From the NCBI RefSeq assembly GCF_007830595.1, contig NZ_VLLD01000002.1: a DNA stretch of 64,000 nucleotides; one strand, 5' to 3'. Below are positions 18,206 through 26,599 of this stretch, in pieces. This DNA comes from Treponema_B putidum. GTDB taxonomy: Bacteria; Spirochaetota; Spirochaetia; Treponematales; Treponemataceae. The stretch's first letter is position 1. Every line of letters begins with the position of its first letter. A model generated the notes under the pieces. It saw nothing but the letters and a program-made list of their open reading frames with translations. It did no database searches and had not been told where the DNA came from. Made by a program: the position numbers and the translations under genes.

Positions 18206-20731
18206 CTAATTTTCATTTGAAGTTTCCTCTGTGTCTGTGATTTCAGGCATAATTTCGTCATTTGCCGGAGGATCGATAAAAATAGAAGGATCAATTTCAA
18301 GAGGGGCTGAGTCTATTTTTATTTCTTCTTCGCCCTGAGCCATACCGGAATCCTTTATTCTATCTATACCTATATCTCTTAGCTTTATGCCGGACGTATG
18401 TTCCGTACAGACTTCCGTCGGCTGTGTTCCATATAAAAATGGAAGAGTAACTGTTTCATCGGTACAGTTTTCTGAAGGCAGCATTCCTGATTTTTTACAT
18501 ACATCCACCATTATAACCCCTTTTTCGGGTCTCACAAAATCCTTAAAAGGCTTATTTTTATGAACTTCACGCATAAAGTTTGCCGCTACATATCCAGAAA
18601 GCATTGAACCAGTGTTATCAGTTCCTAAAGAATATCCTCCCCTGTCAAAGCCGTACCATGCAATAGCAGAATAATATGGAGAATACATTGCTGCCCATGA
18701 AGCTGACCAGTTTTGCGTCGTTCCGCTCTTTGCAGCCATAGGCATTCTAAATGTTCTTCCCGTTCTTTCATCTTTATAATCGAATTTTTTACCGCCTGAA
18801 GAAGCACCGAATAGAGTTCCTAAGGTTATGGATTTTTTTAAGATTTCGGTCATTATAAAGGCATTACTTGGACTTATAACCTGCATTGCCGTTCCGCGTT
18901 TACGCTGTTCAATACGTAAGTCAAGCTCAGGGTCCATTATTGTAACACCGTTCCTATTTTCGATAGATCTTACGGCTATGGGATCTACAGCTCTGCCTTG
19001 GTTTCCGAATATTGCAAAGGCTCGTAAAAGCTGTACAGGCGTAACGGAACTTATTCCAAGGGCTAAAGGATAGACCTTTTCAAAGGTTCTGTCAATTTCG
19101 GCCGGGTCGGTAATACCCATAAGACTTGCAATACGGTCTATAGCTCTATCAAAGCCCACCATTTCCAAAGTTTTAATTGCAGGAATATTTAAAGAAAGCG
19201 GTAATGCCCTATAAACCAAGACTGTTCCGTTCCACTTTCCACCGTAGTTATTTGGAATATATTGCACTCCATCCGCGGATTCAAAGACTTGAGGTGAGTC
19301 ATCCATTCTTGTAGCAGCTGTAATCACCTTTTCGTCAATTGCTGCAGAATATATCAAAGGTTTTATTGTACTTCCTACCTGAAGTTTTGATTGAGTTGCC
19401 CTTATAAGCTGATTGGACTCATTGAATTGGCTTCCTCCAATCAGGGCAGTTATATAGCCTGTTTCGTTTTCTATTGAAATAAAGGTTCCTTCTACAACTC
19501 TTTCCATTAAAACTTCCTGCATTTTGACGGTTGACTGCTTGGTAAGAGTTTTTAGGTTGTCTATGCCGCACATTAGGGCTAGTACATCGATGGTATTATT
19601 TAGATTGTTTCGGTAATAGGAATTAGTTTTTACTTTGAGTTGTTTTTCTCCCATATTAAGAGATTCTATTCCGAAGCAGAGGGTCAAAAGGGATGTCAGA
19701 TTACTGTACTGTTCCGCCTGACTAAAGGAGGTTGAGGTTGAGGCAATTACTCTGTTATTAGCTATTTCAATGTATTTTTGAAATTCATTATCTGCTATTT
19801 CTTGATGCCTTAAATCACAGGTAGTATGTACGGTATATCCGTCCTTGTAAAGGTTCATAGTGCCGTATAACATATTGTCGGCCACTTCTCGTCTTACATA
19901 TTCCGAAAACCATCTGGCCTTGTCTTCACGGGTAAGCCATGCCGATAGTGCAATTCTGGTATAGTCAAAGTTAGCCCAATAGTCTTCAAAGGAATCAGCC
20001 GCTTCCTCCTTTGATACAAAGCCTAAGTTTATCATGGCCTCAAGGACATTTTCCTGTCTTTCCCTTGCTCGGTTAGGATAAGTAAAGGGATTGTATCTGG
20101 TAGGGTTTGAGAGCTGAATAATTAAGATAGCCGCCTCTGCAGGTGTAAGCTCTGCTGCCGAATGTCCAAAATAAAAACGGGATGCGGCGCTTACCCCATT
20201 TGTGCCTCCGCCGAAATAAGCTTCGTTCAGATATAGCATCATTATCTCATCTTTTGAATGCCGCCTTTCCATCTGGATTGCCCACCAGAGTTCTTTTACC
20301 TTTCTTTTTATGCTTCTGTCGGTTCTATCACAATAGAGAAGGCCTGCAATTTGCTGGGTAATTGTACTTCCTCCCCCTAAAGATTTTCCCATAAGTTGTC
20401 CTATGACAGCCCTTATAATTGATTTTATTCTAAAGCCCTTGTGTTCGTAGAATAGACGGTCTTCACGGGCTAAAAGAGCTGCAATCAGATTAGGAGAAAT
20501 ATCTCCGTAATTGATGAGCTCTCTCTTTTCGTCCAATGAGAATTCGGTGATTAGGTCTCCTCTTATGTCCAATATTCTTGACGGTAGCGATGGGTTAAAG
20601 TCAACAAATAATTCGCTTTGCTTTATATTTTTTGTCATTGCAAGCATTTTTCCGAGAGCAAAGGCTCCGCCCGCTAAAACGAGAAAAATCAAAATAAGAT
20701 ATAAATATATTATCTTGCTCAGCTTATTCAT
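18206..20731 (-). CDS. Penicillin-binding protein 1A-type bifunctional transglycosylase/transpeptidase
   Basis: 841-aa class A penicillin-binding protein. A short cytoplasmic start is followed by one membrane anchor (about residues 8-28). The GT51 glycosyltransferase domain has 'LLAREDRLFYEHKGF', 'GGSTITQQ' and 'KRKVKELWWAIQMER'; the transpeptidase domain has the active-site S454-x-x-K ('GSTIKP'), S513-L-N and K668-S-G-T. It polymerises lipid II and cross-links peptidoglycan in the periplasm. A stretch with two cysteines and an acidic tail ends the protein. Transcribed alone on the minus strand with the tRNA-Leu unit downstream. Confidence 0.92.
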   Translation of the reverse strand: MNKLSKIIYLYLILIFLVLAGGAFALGKMLAMTKNIKQSELFVDFNPSLPSRILDIRGDLITEFSLDEKRELINYGDISPNLIAALLAREDRLFYEHKGFRIKSIIRAVIGQLMGKSLGGGSTITQQIAGLLYCDRTDRSIKRKVKELWWAIQMERRHSKDEIMMLYLNEAYFGGGTNGVSAASRFYFGHSAAELTPAEAAILIIQLSNPTRYNPFTYPNRARERQENVLEAMINLGFVSKEEAADSFEDYWANFDYTRIALSAWLTREDKARWFSEYVRREVADNMLYGTMNLYKDGYTVHTTCDLRHQEIADNEFQKYIEIANNRVIASTSTSFSQAEQYSNLTSLLTLCFGIESLNMGEKQLKVKTNSYYRNNLNNTIDVLALMCGIDNLKTLTKQSTVKMQEVLMERVVEGTFISIENETGYITALIGGSQFNESNQLIRATQSKLQVGSTIKPLIYSAAIDEKVITAATRMDDSPQVFESADGVQYIPNNYGGKWNGTVLVYRALPLSLNIPAIKTLEMVGFDRAIDRIASLMGITDPAEIDRTFEKVYPLALGISSVTPVQLLRAFAIFGNQGRAVDPIAVRSIENRNGVTIMDPELDLRIEQRKRGTAMQVISPSNAFIMTEILKKSITLGTLFGASSGGKKFDYKDERTGRTFRMPMAAKSGTTQNWSASWAAMYSPYYSAIAWYGFDRGGYSLGTDNTGSMLSGYVAANFMREVHKNKPFKDFVRPEKGVIMVDVCKKSGMLPSENCTDETVTLPFLYGTQPTEVCTEHTSGIKLRDIGIDRIKDSGMAQGEEEIKIDSAPLEIDPSIFIDPPANDEIMPEITDTEETSNEN

Positions 20732-20784
20732 ACAGTTAAATAAAACATAATTTTGAGTTTTTTACAAGTGGGTAATTTTTTTAT

Positions 20785-20877
20785 AAAAAAAGAGCCGGTT
20801 AAAAACCGGCCCGCCCATCAGGCTATCGGCAGCCGGTGGGTGGGAGGGGAACCGGCCGCCGATATTTATTTATCGGC
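20785..20877 (-). terminator. GC-rich structured intergenic element with terminator
   Basis: In a very AT-rich setting this segment holds four stems: GCCGGTT/AACCGGC (20794-20800 with 20804-20810), CCCGCCCA/TGGGTGGG (20810-20817 with 20837-20844, one G-T pair) enclosing GGCT/AGCC (20821-20824 with 20831-20834), and GCCGAT/ATCGGC (20858-20863 with 20872-20877). On the minus strand the first stem is followed by seven T's, a clear rho-independent terminator for the FemAB gene transcript. The other stems suggest a structured 3' UTR or small RNA. Confidence 0.7.
20835..20849 (+). other. Possible G-quadruplex motif
   Basis: Four G tracts (GG, GGG, GGG, GGGG) separated by single bases lie in 15 bp on the plus strand. 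They overlap one arm of the TGGGTGGG stem, so duplex hairpin and quadruplex would compete. Confidence 0.4.
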
Positions 20878-20893
20878 TAAGTATAAAAAAACT

Positions 20894-20936
20894 TAAGAGC
20901 ATCTTTAAAAACTTGGTTAGATTTTTAGAGGCCCTC
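20894..20936. repeat. Palindromic intergenic repeat, copy 1
   Basis: AAGAG-CATCTTTAAAAACT followed by GGTTAGA and TTTTTAGAGGCCCTCTT forms an imperfect palindrome just after the stop of the FemAB gene. The core (ctctaaaaatctaaccRagttttta on the opposite strand, in parts) recurs in inverted orientation at 35486-35525. Confidence 0.5.
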
Positions 20937-20942
20937 TTAAAT

Positions 20943-21977
20943 TTATCTTTTCTTATTTTTTAGAATAATCCATCTGATTTTATCTGCAAGGTTAAATAAT
21001 TTGTACATAAGAGGCTTATACACAAAGTCGAATGTCCCTATGTATTCTACCAACTGAGGATTATAGCCTGCTTTAAATTTATGAAAGCCGTACCATGAAT
21101 TCTTTGTGTCAGGATTTGGTCCTAAGCAGCCCCAAAGGTCAAAAAGAGAACAATTTGCCTCTTTTCCGTATTGAATAGCCTTCCACATTATAAGGTTATT
21201 GGGCATTAATTCTCTATGATTATTGCTTGATGCCCCGTATGGATAATAAAGTTTCCCGTTAAATTTAAAGAGTATCCATGCAGTTAAAACCTCTTCTTCA
21301 TAAACGGCTTCAAATATTTTTAGATTGCTTTTTGGAAATATTTTAAATAAATTTTGAAAATATTGGGCATTGTGGTTAAAAAAATTCTGTCTCTTTGTTG
21401 TCTCATACATAAGACTTATATAATTTTCCATTCCCTTTTCGGTACTATTTTCTATGATTTTTACTCCTTTTTTTTCAGCAAGGCGAATGTTATACCTTGT
21501 CTTTGAATGAAAAGAAGCTAAAAGCTCATCATAACCCGCACTTATATTTAAATGAAAATCATATTTTGTAAATAATGGCTTTCCGCGTGCTGCACCCTTC
21601 GATAAAAGATATTTTTCGGTATCTATAAAAGATTTATTCTCTTGCGAATTACTTGATACCGGCTCATATATATCCGGTTCAATTTTTATAAAAACAGCAT
21701 TATGTTTTTTTGCAGCTATTTTTATAATTCCCATTTGTTCATCATTAGGAATTATTCCTTTTGCCGAATATCCGATGGTATACCTTGTTTTTGATAATTT
21801 TGAGAAAATTATTTGCAAGCCTCCTACAAGCTTTCCGTCTTCAAAAAAACCTATACGCTCAGGAATAGCTCCCATGCTTTTTTTAAAATCTCCCCAAGCC
21901 CATGATTGGATGGGATGAGAAACAACCTTATCGAACTCGTCTTTATATTCGGATGTTAAAAACCTAGCTTCCATCAT
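20943..21977 (-). CDS. FemAB-family peptidyltransferase (FemX-like)
   Basis: 344-aa protein with two GNAT-like halves. 'HPIQSWAWGDFKK', 'GYSAKGII', 'FIKIEPDIYEP' and the C-terminal 'FDLWGCLG-x-NP' followed by 'GFHKFKAGYNPQLVEYIGTFD' (given in parts) are characteristic of lipid II:glycine glycyltransferase/FemX proteins, which use aminoacyl-tRNA to add bridge amino acids to peptidoglycan precursors. GGAG lies 6 nt before the first ATG, so the 21977 start is kept. It lies in a cell-wall neighbourhood with the PBP and the M23 peptidase, 21 bp downstream of the latter. Confidence 0.83.
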   Translation of the reverse strand: MMEARFLTSEYKDEFDKVVSHPIQSWAWGDFKKSMGAIPERIGFFEDGKLVGGLQIIFSKLSKTRYTIGYSAKGIIPNDEQMGIIKIAAKKHNAVFIKIEPDIYEPVSSNSQENKSFIDTEKYLLSKGAARGKPLFTKYDFHLNISAGYDELLASFHSKTRYNIRLAEKKGVKIIENSTEKGMENYISLMYETTKRQNFFNHNAQYFQNLFKIFPKSNLKIFEAVYEEEVLTAWILFKFNGKLYYPYGASSNNHRELMPNNLIMWKAIQYGKEANCSLFDLWGCLGPNPDTKNSWYGFHKFKAGYNPQLVEYIGTFDFVYKPLMYKLFNLADKIRWIILKNKKR

Positions 21978-21998
21978 TTATAACTCCAATAATATTCC

Positions 21999-22910
21999 TT
22001 ATTTATTTTTATCTACAAAATCGGCAGGGTTTTTTGGTATACCTTGCTCACGTATTTCAAAATGAAGATGAGGCCCTGTCGACATTCCGGTAGAGCCCAC
22101 TGCACCGATAATTGTACCCGATTTTACAGTTTCATTCAAGCTCGCATACACCTTGCTCAAATGGCCGTATAGGCTGGCCCTTCCATCGGTGTGGGTTAAA
22201 ATAATATAGTTTCCATAAACATTGTTATAAGATACTTCCTTTACCCTGCCTGCTGCACAGGCCATAACGGGGCTTCCTGTAGGAGCCGCAAGGTCTATTC
22301 CCGGATGATAGCTTGCCTTGCCCGTAAATGGGTCCTGCCTTTTGCCGAAGCCCGAAGTTACAACCGCATCTTTAAGAGGAAAGCGGTAAAAGGGCATAAA
22401 GAAAAAAGCCCTCACCGTTCCGTCAAAAATTTCTCCCGGAAAACAAAATATCTCACGTTTCTCTTCGGTGCCGTATATTTTTATTTTTACCGGTTCTGTT
22501 TTATTCTTTTTAAAAAGGGCTTCGGTAAGTTTTTCGATACTTGAAAGGGATTTTTCTGGAAGATAAACGGCAGGCATTGTCGGAAGAATCAAGGTACGCC
22601 CTGCAATGTCAGTTTGAACGGACTCAATTCTATTTAAGGTAACAATTGCATCATATGGAATAGAACATCGGGCTGCAATTTTTATTATAGTGTCTTCACC
22701 GGTTGCCTTATAGGTGTAAAATCTGATAGGAAGTTCATTTCCTGTTTTTGCTGCAGCCAAAGCTTTGCGTGCATCAGCTACATCGTCGCAATATTGAACA
22801 AAAAGATAGTCATCAATAGTTAATTTTTCTATTTGAGGATAGGGAACTTGGGCTCTTAAAATTGAAGCTGATAAAAAAAAGAATAAAAATAGAAATTTAA
22901 AAGCCTTCAT
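21999..22910 (-). CDS. Exported LysM-like / M23 metallopeptidase
   Basis: 303-aa exported protein. A signal peptide (about residues 1-20, 'FLFLFFFLSASILRAQ') precedes a LysM-like segment ('YTYKATGEDTIIKIAARC', 'YDAIVTLNRI') and a C-terminal LytM/M23 domain with H-x(n)-D ('SYHPGIDLAAPTG') and 'GPHLHFEIRE'. This is the zinc-binding arrangement of peptidoglycan endopeptidases such as NlpD/EnvC relatives, so it probably cleaves cross-bridges or activates amidases. It starts one base inside the stop of the upstream membrane-protein gene (TAATG), indicating coupling. Confidence 0.85.
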   Translation of the reverse strand: MKAFKFLFLFFFLSASILRAQVPYPQIEKLTIDDYLFVQYCDDVADARKALAAAKTGNELPIRFYTYKATGEDTIIKIAARCSIPYDAIVTLNRIESVQTDIAGRTLILPTMPAVYLPEKSLSSIEKLTEALFKKNKTEPVKIKIYGTEEKREIFCFPGEIFDGTVRAFFFMPFYRFPLKDAVVTSGFGKRQDPFTGKASYHPGIDLAAPTGSPVMACAAGRVKEVSYNNVYGNYIILTHTDGRASLYGHLSKVYASLNETVKSGTIIGAVGSTGMSTGPHLHFEIREQGIPKNPADFVDKNK

Positions 22911-23314
22911 TACCGTTTATTTTTTGATTGGTCTATTCCAAAGGCTAAAAAACCGTAGATCACAAAAATCAAAATAAGAACAATTATAGCCGGTATCTTA
23001 TTAAAGGTCAAAACCAATTTAGCACATAATATAAGGCCGCCTATTACGGTTATTTTTTTTAAAATGGAAATAATGAGTCCGCTAGGGCTTTTTTTATATG
23101 CTTTGATTGTTTTCTTTACTAAAATGTAAAGAATCCCGCATACAAAAACGCTTATTGAAATTATTGTGTACAAACTTACATTAGTAACAGCTAAAAACCA
23201 TAAAGGATAGGCTACTGCGACACCTGCAAGTACACACACTCCGGCAATAGCCGAAAAGGTCAACAGACCGAAAAAAAACGACCCATAGCCCCTAATAATT
23301 TTTCCAAAACTCAT
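22910..23314 (-). CDS. Small membrane protein, unknown function
   Basis: 134-aa protein with four predicted membrane helices ('GSFFFGLLTFSAIAGVCVLAG', 'WFLAVTNVSLYTIISISVFVC' in parts, and two more toward the end) and a lysine-rich C-terminus. GGAGG lies 5 nt before the ATG at 23314, so the extra 11 upstream codons are not used. Coupled to the M23 peptidase gene by a TAATG overlap. No family recognised. Confidence 0.68.
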   Translation of the reverse strand: MSFGKIIRGYGSFFFGLLTFSAIAGVCVLAGVAVAYPLWFLAVTNVSLYTIISISVFVCGILYILVKKTIKAYKKSPSGLIISILKKITVIGGLILCAKLVLTFNKIPAIIVLILIFVIYGFLAFGIDQSKNKR

Positions 23315-23367
23315 AAAGCCCTCCGGACTCGTGATTGAGGTTATCACGTCTTAAAATTTAAGCCGGA

Positions 23368-23538
23368 TTATTCCTCTGAGATTGCTTCAACAGGACAAAC
23401 GCCTGCACAAGCACCGCAGCTGATACAGGTATCAGCATCAATTACGTGTTTGCCTCCGGCTTCGCTGATAGCGTTTACGGGGCATTCACTTTCGCACGCA
23501 GCACAGTTCGTGCACTCATTAGAAATTTTATAAGCCAT
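23368..23538 (-). CDS. 2[4Fe-4S] ferredoxin
   Basis: 56-aa clostridial-type ferredoxin with two cluster motifs, C-x2-C-x2-C-x3-CP ('CTNCAACESECP') and 'CISCGACAGVCP'. The ATG at 23538 has AGGAG 8 nt upstream; the longer frame adds 46 codons of AT-rich non-coding sequence. It carries low-potential electrons for anaerobic enzymes such as pyruvate:ferredoxin oxidoreductase or Rnf. Monocistronic. Confidence 0.93.
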   Translation of the reverse strand: MAYKISNECTNCAACESECPVNAISEAGGKHVIDADTCISCGACAGVCPVEAISEE

Positions 23539-23621
23539 TTGCATACTCCTTATCATAAATTTCCATGTCTTCATTATAACATTTACATATAAAAAAGGCA
23601 ATATAAAAGCGGCATAAAAAA

Positions 23622-23647
23622 AGAGATTGGCACTTGTGCCAATCTCT
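23622..23647 (-). terminator. Strong hairpin terminator, minus strand
   Basis: A perfect 12-bp stem (AGAGATTGGCAC with GTGCCAATCTCT, 2-nt loop), followed on the minus strand by seven T's. No protein gene upstream ends here; the nearest upstream transcripts are the tRNA-Phe unit and the segment behind the next terminator. Confidence 0.75.
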
Positions 23648-23696
23648 AAATTAAACGCTCTTGAAGTAAGATTCAAAACGTATTATTATCGGTTAA

Positions 23697-23731
23697 GAAA
23701 AAACGGCATCCGGATGTCAAAATAATGCCGT
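23697..23731 (-). terminator. Second terminator-like hairpin, minus strand
   Basis: ACGGCAT (23703-23709) pairs with ATGCCGT (23725-23731), followed on the minus strand by a T run. It lies between two other terminators with no ORF in between. Confidence 0.6.
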
Positions 23732-23833
23732 CTATAACCCCGACCGTTACTTATATTATCGGGTTTATACAAAAAAAACTTAAATTTTTTGTGAAAAATG
23801 TGTTAAAAAAGATAAAATTTATGATAATTTTTA

Positions 23834-23870
23834 ATAAAAAAAGGGATATAAGAAAATCTTATATCCCTTT
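23834..23870 (-). terminator. Terminator of tRNA-Phe
   Basis: A 14-bp stem (AAAGGGATATAAGA at 23840-23853 with its complement at 23857-23870), with a T run on the minus strand, directly after the tRNA-Phe gene. Confidence 0.85.
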
Positions 23871-23873
23871 AAG

Positions 23874-23946
23874 TGCCGTCGGACAGAATCGAACTGTCGA
23901 CACAAGGATTTTCAGTCCTTTGCTCTACCGACTGAGCTACAACGGC
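23874..23946 (-). tRNA. tRNA-Phe (GAA)
   Basis: Minus-strand cloverleaf: acceptor GCCGTTG pairs with CGACGGC (one T-G pair), discriminator A; D arm GCTC/GAGC; anticodon loop CTGAAAA gives anticodon GAA; T arm with TTCGATT loop. CCA is not encoded. Confidence 0.95.
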
Positions 23947-23958
23947 GTAACAAAGGCG

Positions 23959-23987
23959 ATATTATCAGTTTTTCCAAATTATGTCAA
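23959..23987 (-). promoter_or_regulatory. Promoter of tRNA-Phe
   Basis: On the minus strand, TTGACA (23987-23982), 17 nt, TAATAT (23964-23959), ending 12 bp before the tRNA gene. Confidence 0.8.
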
Positions 23988-24131
23988 TAGGAAACCTCGA
24001 AAAACTTCAGTTTTTTGGGGTGAGTTTTGCTCATCAGTTGTCCTTGATTTTGATTTTTCAATACATTGCCTTACTAATCAACAACCCCGACGCAGAGCGT
24101 ACGTTGCGCAGCAACAGGGTATTAACCCGCA

Positions 24132-24902
24132 CTAATAAATTAGCTTGACCGGACAGTGGTCGGATCCCATTACTCCGTCTAAAATAACCGATTCTTTTAT
24201 TTTGGGTAAAAACGAATCATTTACACAATGATAATCCAGTCTCCAACCGATATTCTTTTCTCTGGCCCTAAAGCGGTAGCTCCACCATGTGTATTTTTCC
24301 TTTTCTTTACAAAAATGCCGAAAGGTGTCGGTATAGCCCGATGAGGTAAACTCATCCATCCACGCCCTTTCTTCAGGAAGGTAGCCGGGATTTTTTTCGT
24401 TTGCTTTCGGGTTTGCAAGGTCTATGGGTTTATGAGCAATATTATAGTCTCCGCATAGAATAACATTATTTCCTTTTTTTTGAATGGAATCACAAAATTC
24501 GAGTATGGCTGCACAAAAATCCAGCTTGTAGCCTAGACGGGCTCCTCCGTCTTGTGAGTTAGGAAAATAAGCAGAAATAATCGAAACCTTGTCAAAGTCG
24601 GCAATAAGGACTCTTCCTTCATCGTCAAATTCCTTTAAACCCATTGTCCTTATTTGAAGAGGTTCCTTTTTTGTAAAAATAGCTGTTCCCGAATAACCGG
24701 CTCTTTTTGCAGAAGACCAATAGGCAAGGTATTTCCCTTTCGGCAGTTCCGGTTCGGTAAGCTCTTTGCTAAGTTGAGCCTTTGAAGCCTTTGTTTCCTG
24801 TACGCAAAGCACATCAGGATTTTCGGTATTAAGCCAATCCAAAAAGCCTTTTTTTTCAACGGCTCTGATGCCGTTTACATTCCATGAAATAATCGAATTC
24901 AT
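24132..24902 (-). CDS. xth: Exodeoxyribonuclease III
   Basis: 256-aa AP endonuclease/exonuclease of the ExoIII type. Motifs in order: 'ISWNVNGIRA', 'CVQETKA' (metal-binding Glu), 'AGYSGTAIF', 'SAYFPNSQDGG', 'CGDYNIAHKPIDL', 'WWSYRFRAREKNIGWRLDY' and 'GSDHCPV' (catalytic His). It repairs abasic sites and 3' blocks in DNA. The ATG at 24902 follows a GGGGGA box; the longer frame enters the intergenic gap with map. It is transcribed just downstream of map, with 19 bp between them. Confidence 0.95.
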   Translation of the reverse strand: MNSIISWNVNGIRAVEKKGFLDWLNTENPDVLCVQETKASKAQLSKELTEPELPKGKYLAYWSSAKRAGYSGTAIFTKKEPLQIRTMGLKEFDDEGRVLIADFDKVSIISAYFPNSQDGGARLGYKLDFCAAILEFCDSIQKKGNNVILCGDYNIAHKPIDLANPKANEKNPGYLPEERAWMDEFTSSGYTDTFRHFCKEKEKYTWWSYRFRAREKNIGWRLDYHCVNDSFLPKIKESVILDGVMGSDHCPVKLIY

Positions 24903-24921
24903 TATTCCCCCATAAAAACTT

Positions 24922-25668
24922 TTATAACTGCGATAAGATTTCGGTGTGGTCTTCAAAGATGGCAACCGTGTGTTCCATATGGCATGAAACCGACCTATCA
25001 GCCGTTACAACAGTCCAACCGTCTTTTTTTACCTCAACATCGGCCGTTCCCATGTTAATCATAGGCTCTATTGCGACCACCATTCCGGCCCTTAGGCGGG
25101 GATTAGGCCTCATTCTTTCAGGCACATTCGGAATACTCGGATCTTCGTGTACACCGAGTCCTACACCGTGTCCGCAGTAGTCATAAACAACCCCGTAATT
25201 ATGGGCACTAGCCAAATTAAATACAGCCTTTGAAATGTCTGAAACTCTTTTTCCTGCCTTACATGCTTCAATTCCTGCATAAAGACATTGCGTAGTAACC
25301 TCTAAAAGTTTTTTATTTTCCTTTGAGACATTGCCGACGGGATAGGTTATGCAGGCATCACTTATATAGCCGCCAAGGTCTATTCCTATATCCATCGAAA
25401 CAAGGTCTCCGTCTTTTACTATTCTTTTGCCGGGCACGCCGTGAATAACCTCTTCATTTATCGAAATGCAGGCAGCCCCCGGAAAGCCTTCTGAATACCA
25501 AGCGGGAACACCTCCGATTTTTTTTATGTAGTTAACACAAAAATCATCCAGCTCTTTTGTACTAATCCCGGGCTTGATTACGGGCTTTAATTCTTCAAAG
25601 AGTTGAGCAAGAGCCTTGCAGGATTTTCTGATTCCGTTAATTTGTTCTTCCGTTTTAATTATAATCAT
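24922..25668 (-). CDS. map: Methionine aminopeptidase, type I
   Basis: 248-aa M24A enzyme that removes the initiator methionine. Metal ligands are visible as D in 'VSMDIGIDLGGYISDACITYPVG' (in parts: MDIGID and ISDAC), H in 'CGHGVGLGVHEDP', and E in 'VVAIEPMIN' and 'CHMEHTVAIFED'. No N-terminal zinc-finger extension. It overlaps the upstream J-domain gene by 14 bp and is followed by xth, forming a three-gene unit. Confidence 0.96.
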   Translation of the reverse strand: MIIIKTEEQINGIRKSCKALAQLFEELKPVIKPGISTKELDDFCVNYIKKIGGVPAWYSEGFPGAACISINEEVIHGVPGKRIVKDGDLVSMDIGIDLGGYISDACITYPVGNVSKENKKLLEVTTQCLYAGIEACKAGKRVSDISKAVFNLASAHNYGVVYDYCGHGVGLGVHEDPSIPNVPERMRPNPRLRAGMVVAIEPMINMGTADVEVKKDGWTVVTADRSVSCHMEHTVAIFEDHTEILSQL

Positions 25669-26491
25669 AACGATTCTCCAATTGATTTTGAATAATTTTT
25701 ATTCCTTTTAGTTTGGGGCTAAGCTGCATTGCCTCATTTAAATATTGAGATGCCCTGTATGTATCTCCAAACCTATAATATATTTCGGACATACGCTTAA
25801 AAATGTTAGCCCTATCTATCTTTTTAAAACCCAATTCTAAAGAGGCTTCATAGCAGTCTAGCGCAAGCTCATCTTCCACATACCTATGCAGTTTATCTTT
25901 TATTATGGATTTTATCAAGTCTGTAACTTCAGGAAAAAAATGTTTAAAATAAGGTTTTTGTTTTTCCAAATAAAAAATCTCTTCCAAAAGTAAAAAAGAT
26001 TCATAGTATTCGCATCGAAAATAAAGTTCTTCTGCAAGGACAAAACCGCAGTCCATAAAATCTTCTTTATCAAAATATTTTGAAAGGTAGAAACCTCCAG
26101 CCTCGCTCCTTCTTTTATTGTATTCTTCTACGGCAGATTGTTCCAATCCGTGGAAAAGATCAAAAAAAATTAGTTTTGCACGGCTTTCATAATCCGTTTT
26201 TTTTAAAAGCCATAAACGGTAATCAAAACTTTCAGCTGTATTCTTTTTTGAAAAAAAATCAAAATAATCGAACGGGTTTTCGCCGGCCGTTTTTTCTTTT
26301 AATATGGCTTGATAGGCATTTAAAAGAAGCCTCATAGCCGATTCGGATTTTTCTTTTTGTTCTCCGGTTTTATGCTGAATTAAATCGGGATGATGAAGTT
26401 TTGCTTTTTTTCTAAAAGCCGTTTTTATTTCGGCAACCGAAGCCTCGGAAGAGATACCTAAAAGAGCATAGTTATCATTTTTTTTCATCAT
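25655..26491 (-). CDS. J-domain protein with TPR-like C-terminal region
   Basis: 278 aa. The N-terminal 70 residues form a DnaJ domain with the essential HPD ('KKAKLHHPDLIQHK'). The rest is helical and ends in TPR-like repeats ('MSEIYYRFGDTYRASQYLNEAMQLSPK'; given as MSEIYYRFGDTYRASQYLN). It probably acts as a specialised DnaK co-chaperone in the cytoplasm. No zinc-binding or client-binding domains of DnaJ proper. Two adjacent ATGs are possible starts. It overlaps map by 14 bp. Confidence 0.8.
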   Translation of the reverse strand: MMKKNDNYALLGISSEASVAEIKTAFRKKAKLHHPDLIQHKTGEQKEKSESAMRLLLNAYQAILKEKTAGENPFDYFDFFSKKNTAESFDYRLWLLKKTDYESRAKLIFFDLFHGLEQSAVEEYNKRRSEAGGFYLSKYFDKEDFMDCGFVLAEELYFRCEYYESFLLLEEIFYLEKQKPYFKHFFPEVTDLIKSIIKDKLHRYVEDELALDCYEASLELGFKKIDRANIFKRMSEIYYRFGDTYRASQYLNEAMQLSPKLKGIKIIQNQLENRYDYN

Positions 26492-26599
26492 AGAATTTGT
26501 AATGCTAGCATTTATTTAGGCGGTATGTCTAGTAGTCGCATTGGCTCACATTAAAACAACATTACCGGCAAAGTAAAAATATTCATCTAAAAAAAAGCT

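Noticed and set aside
23725..24135. 136-codon plus-strand ORF
   Set aside because: It runs through the antisense of tRNA-Phe and its terminator and promoter, and has no recognisable protein features.
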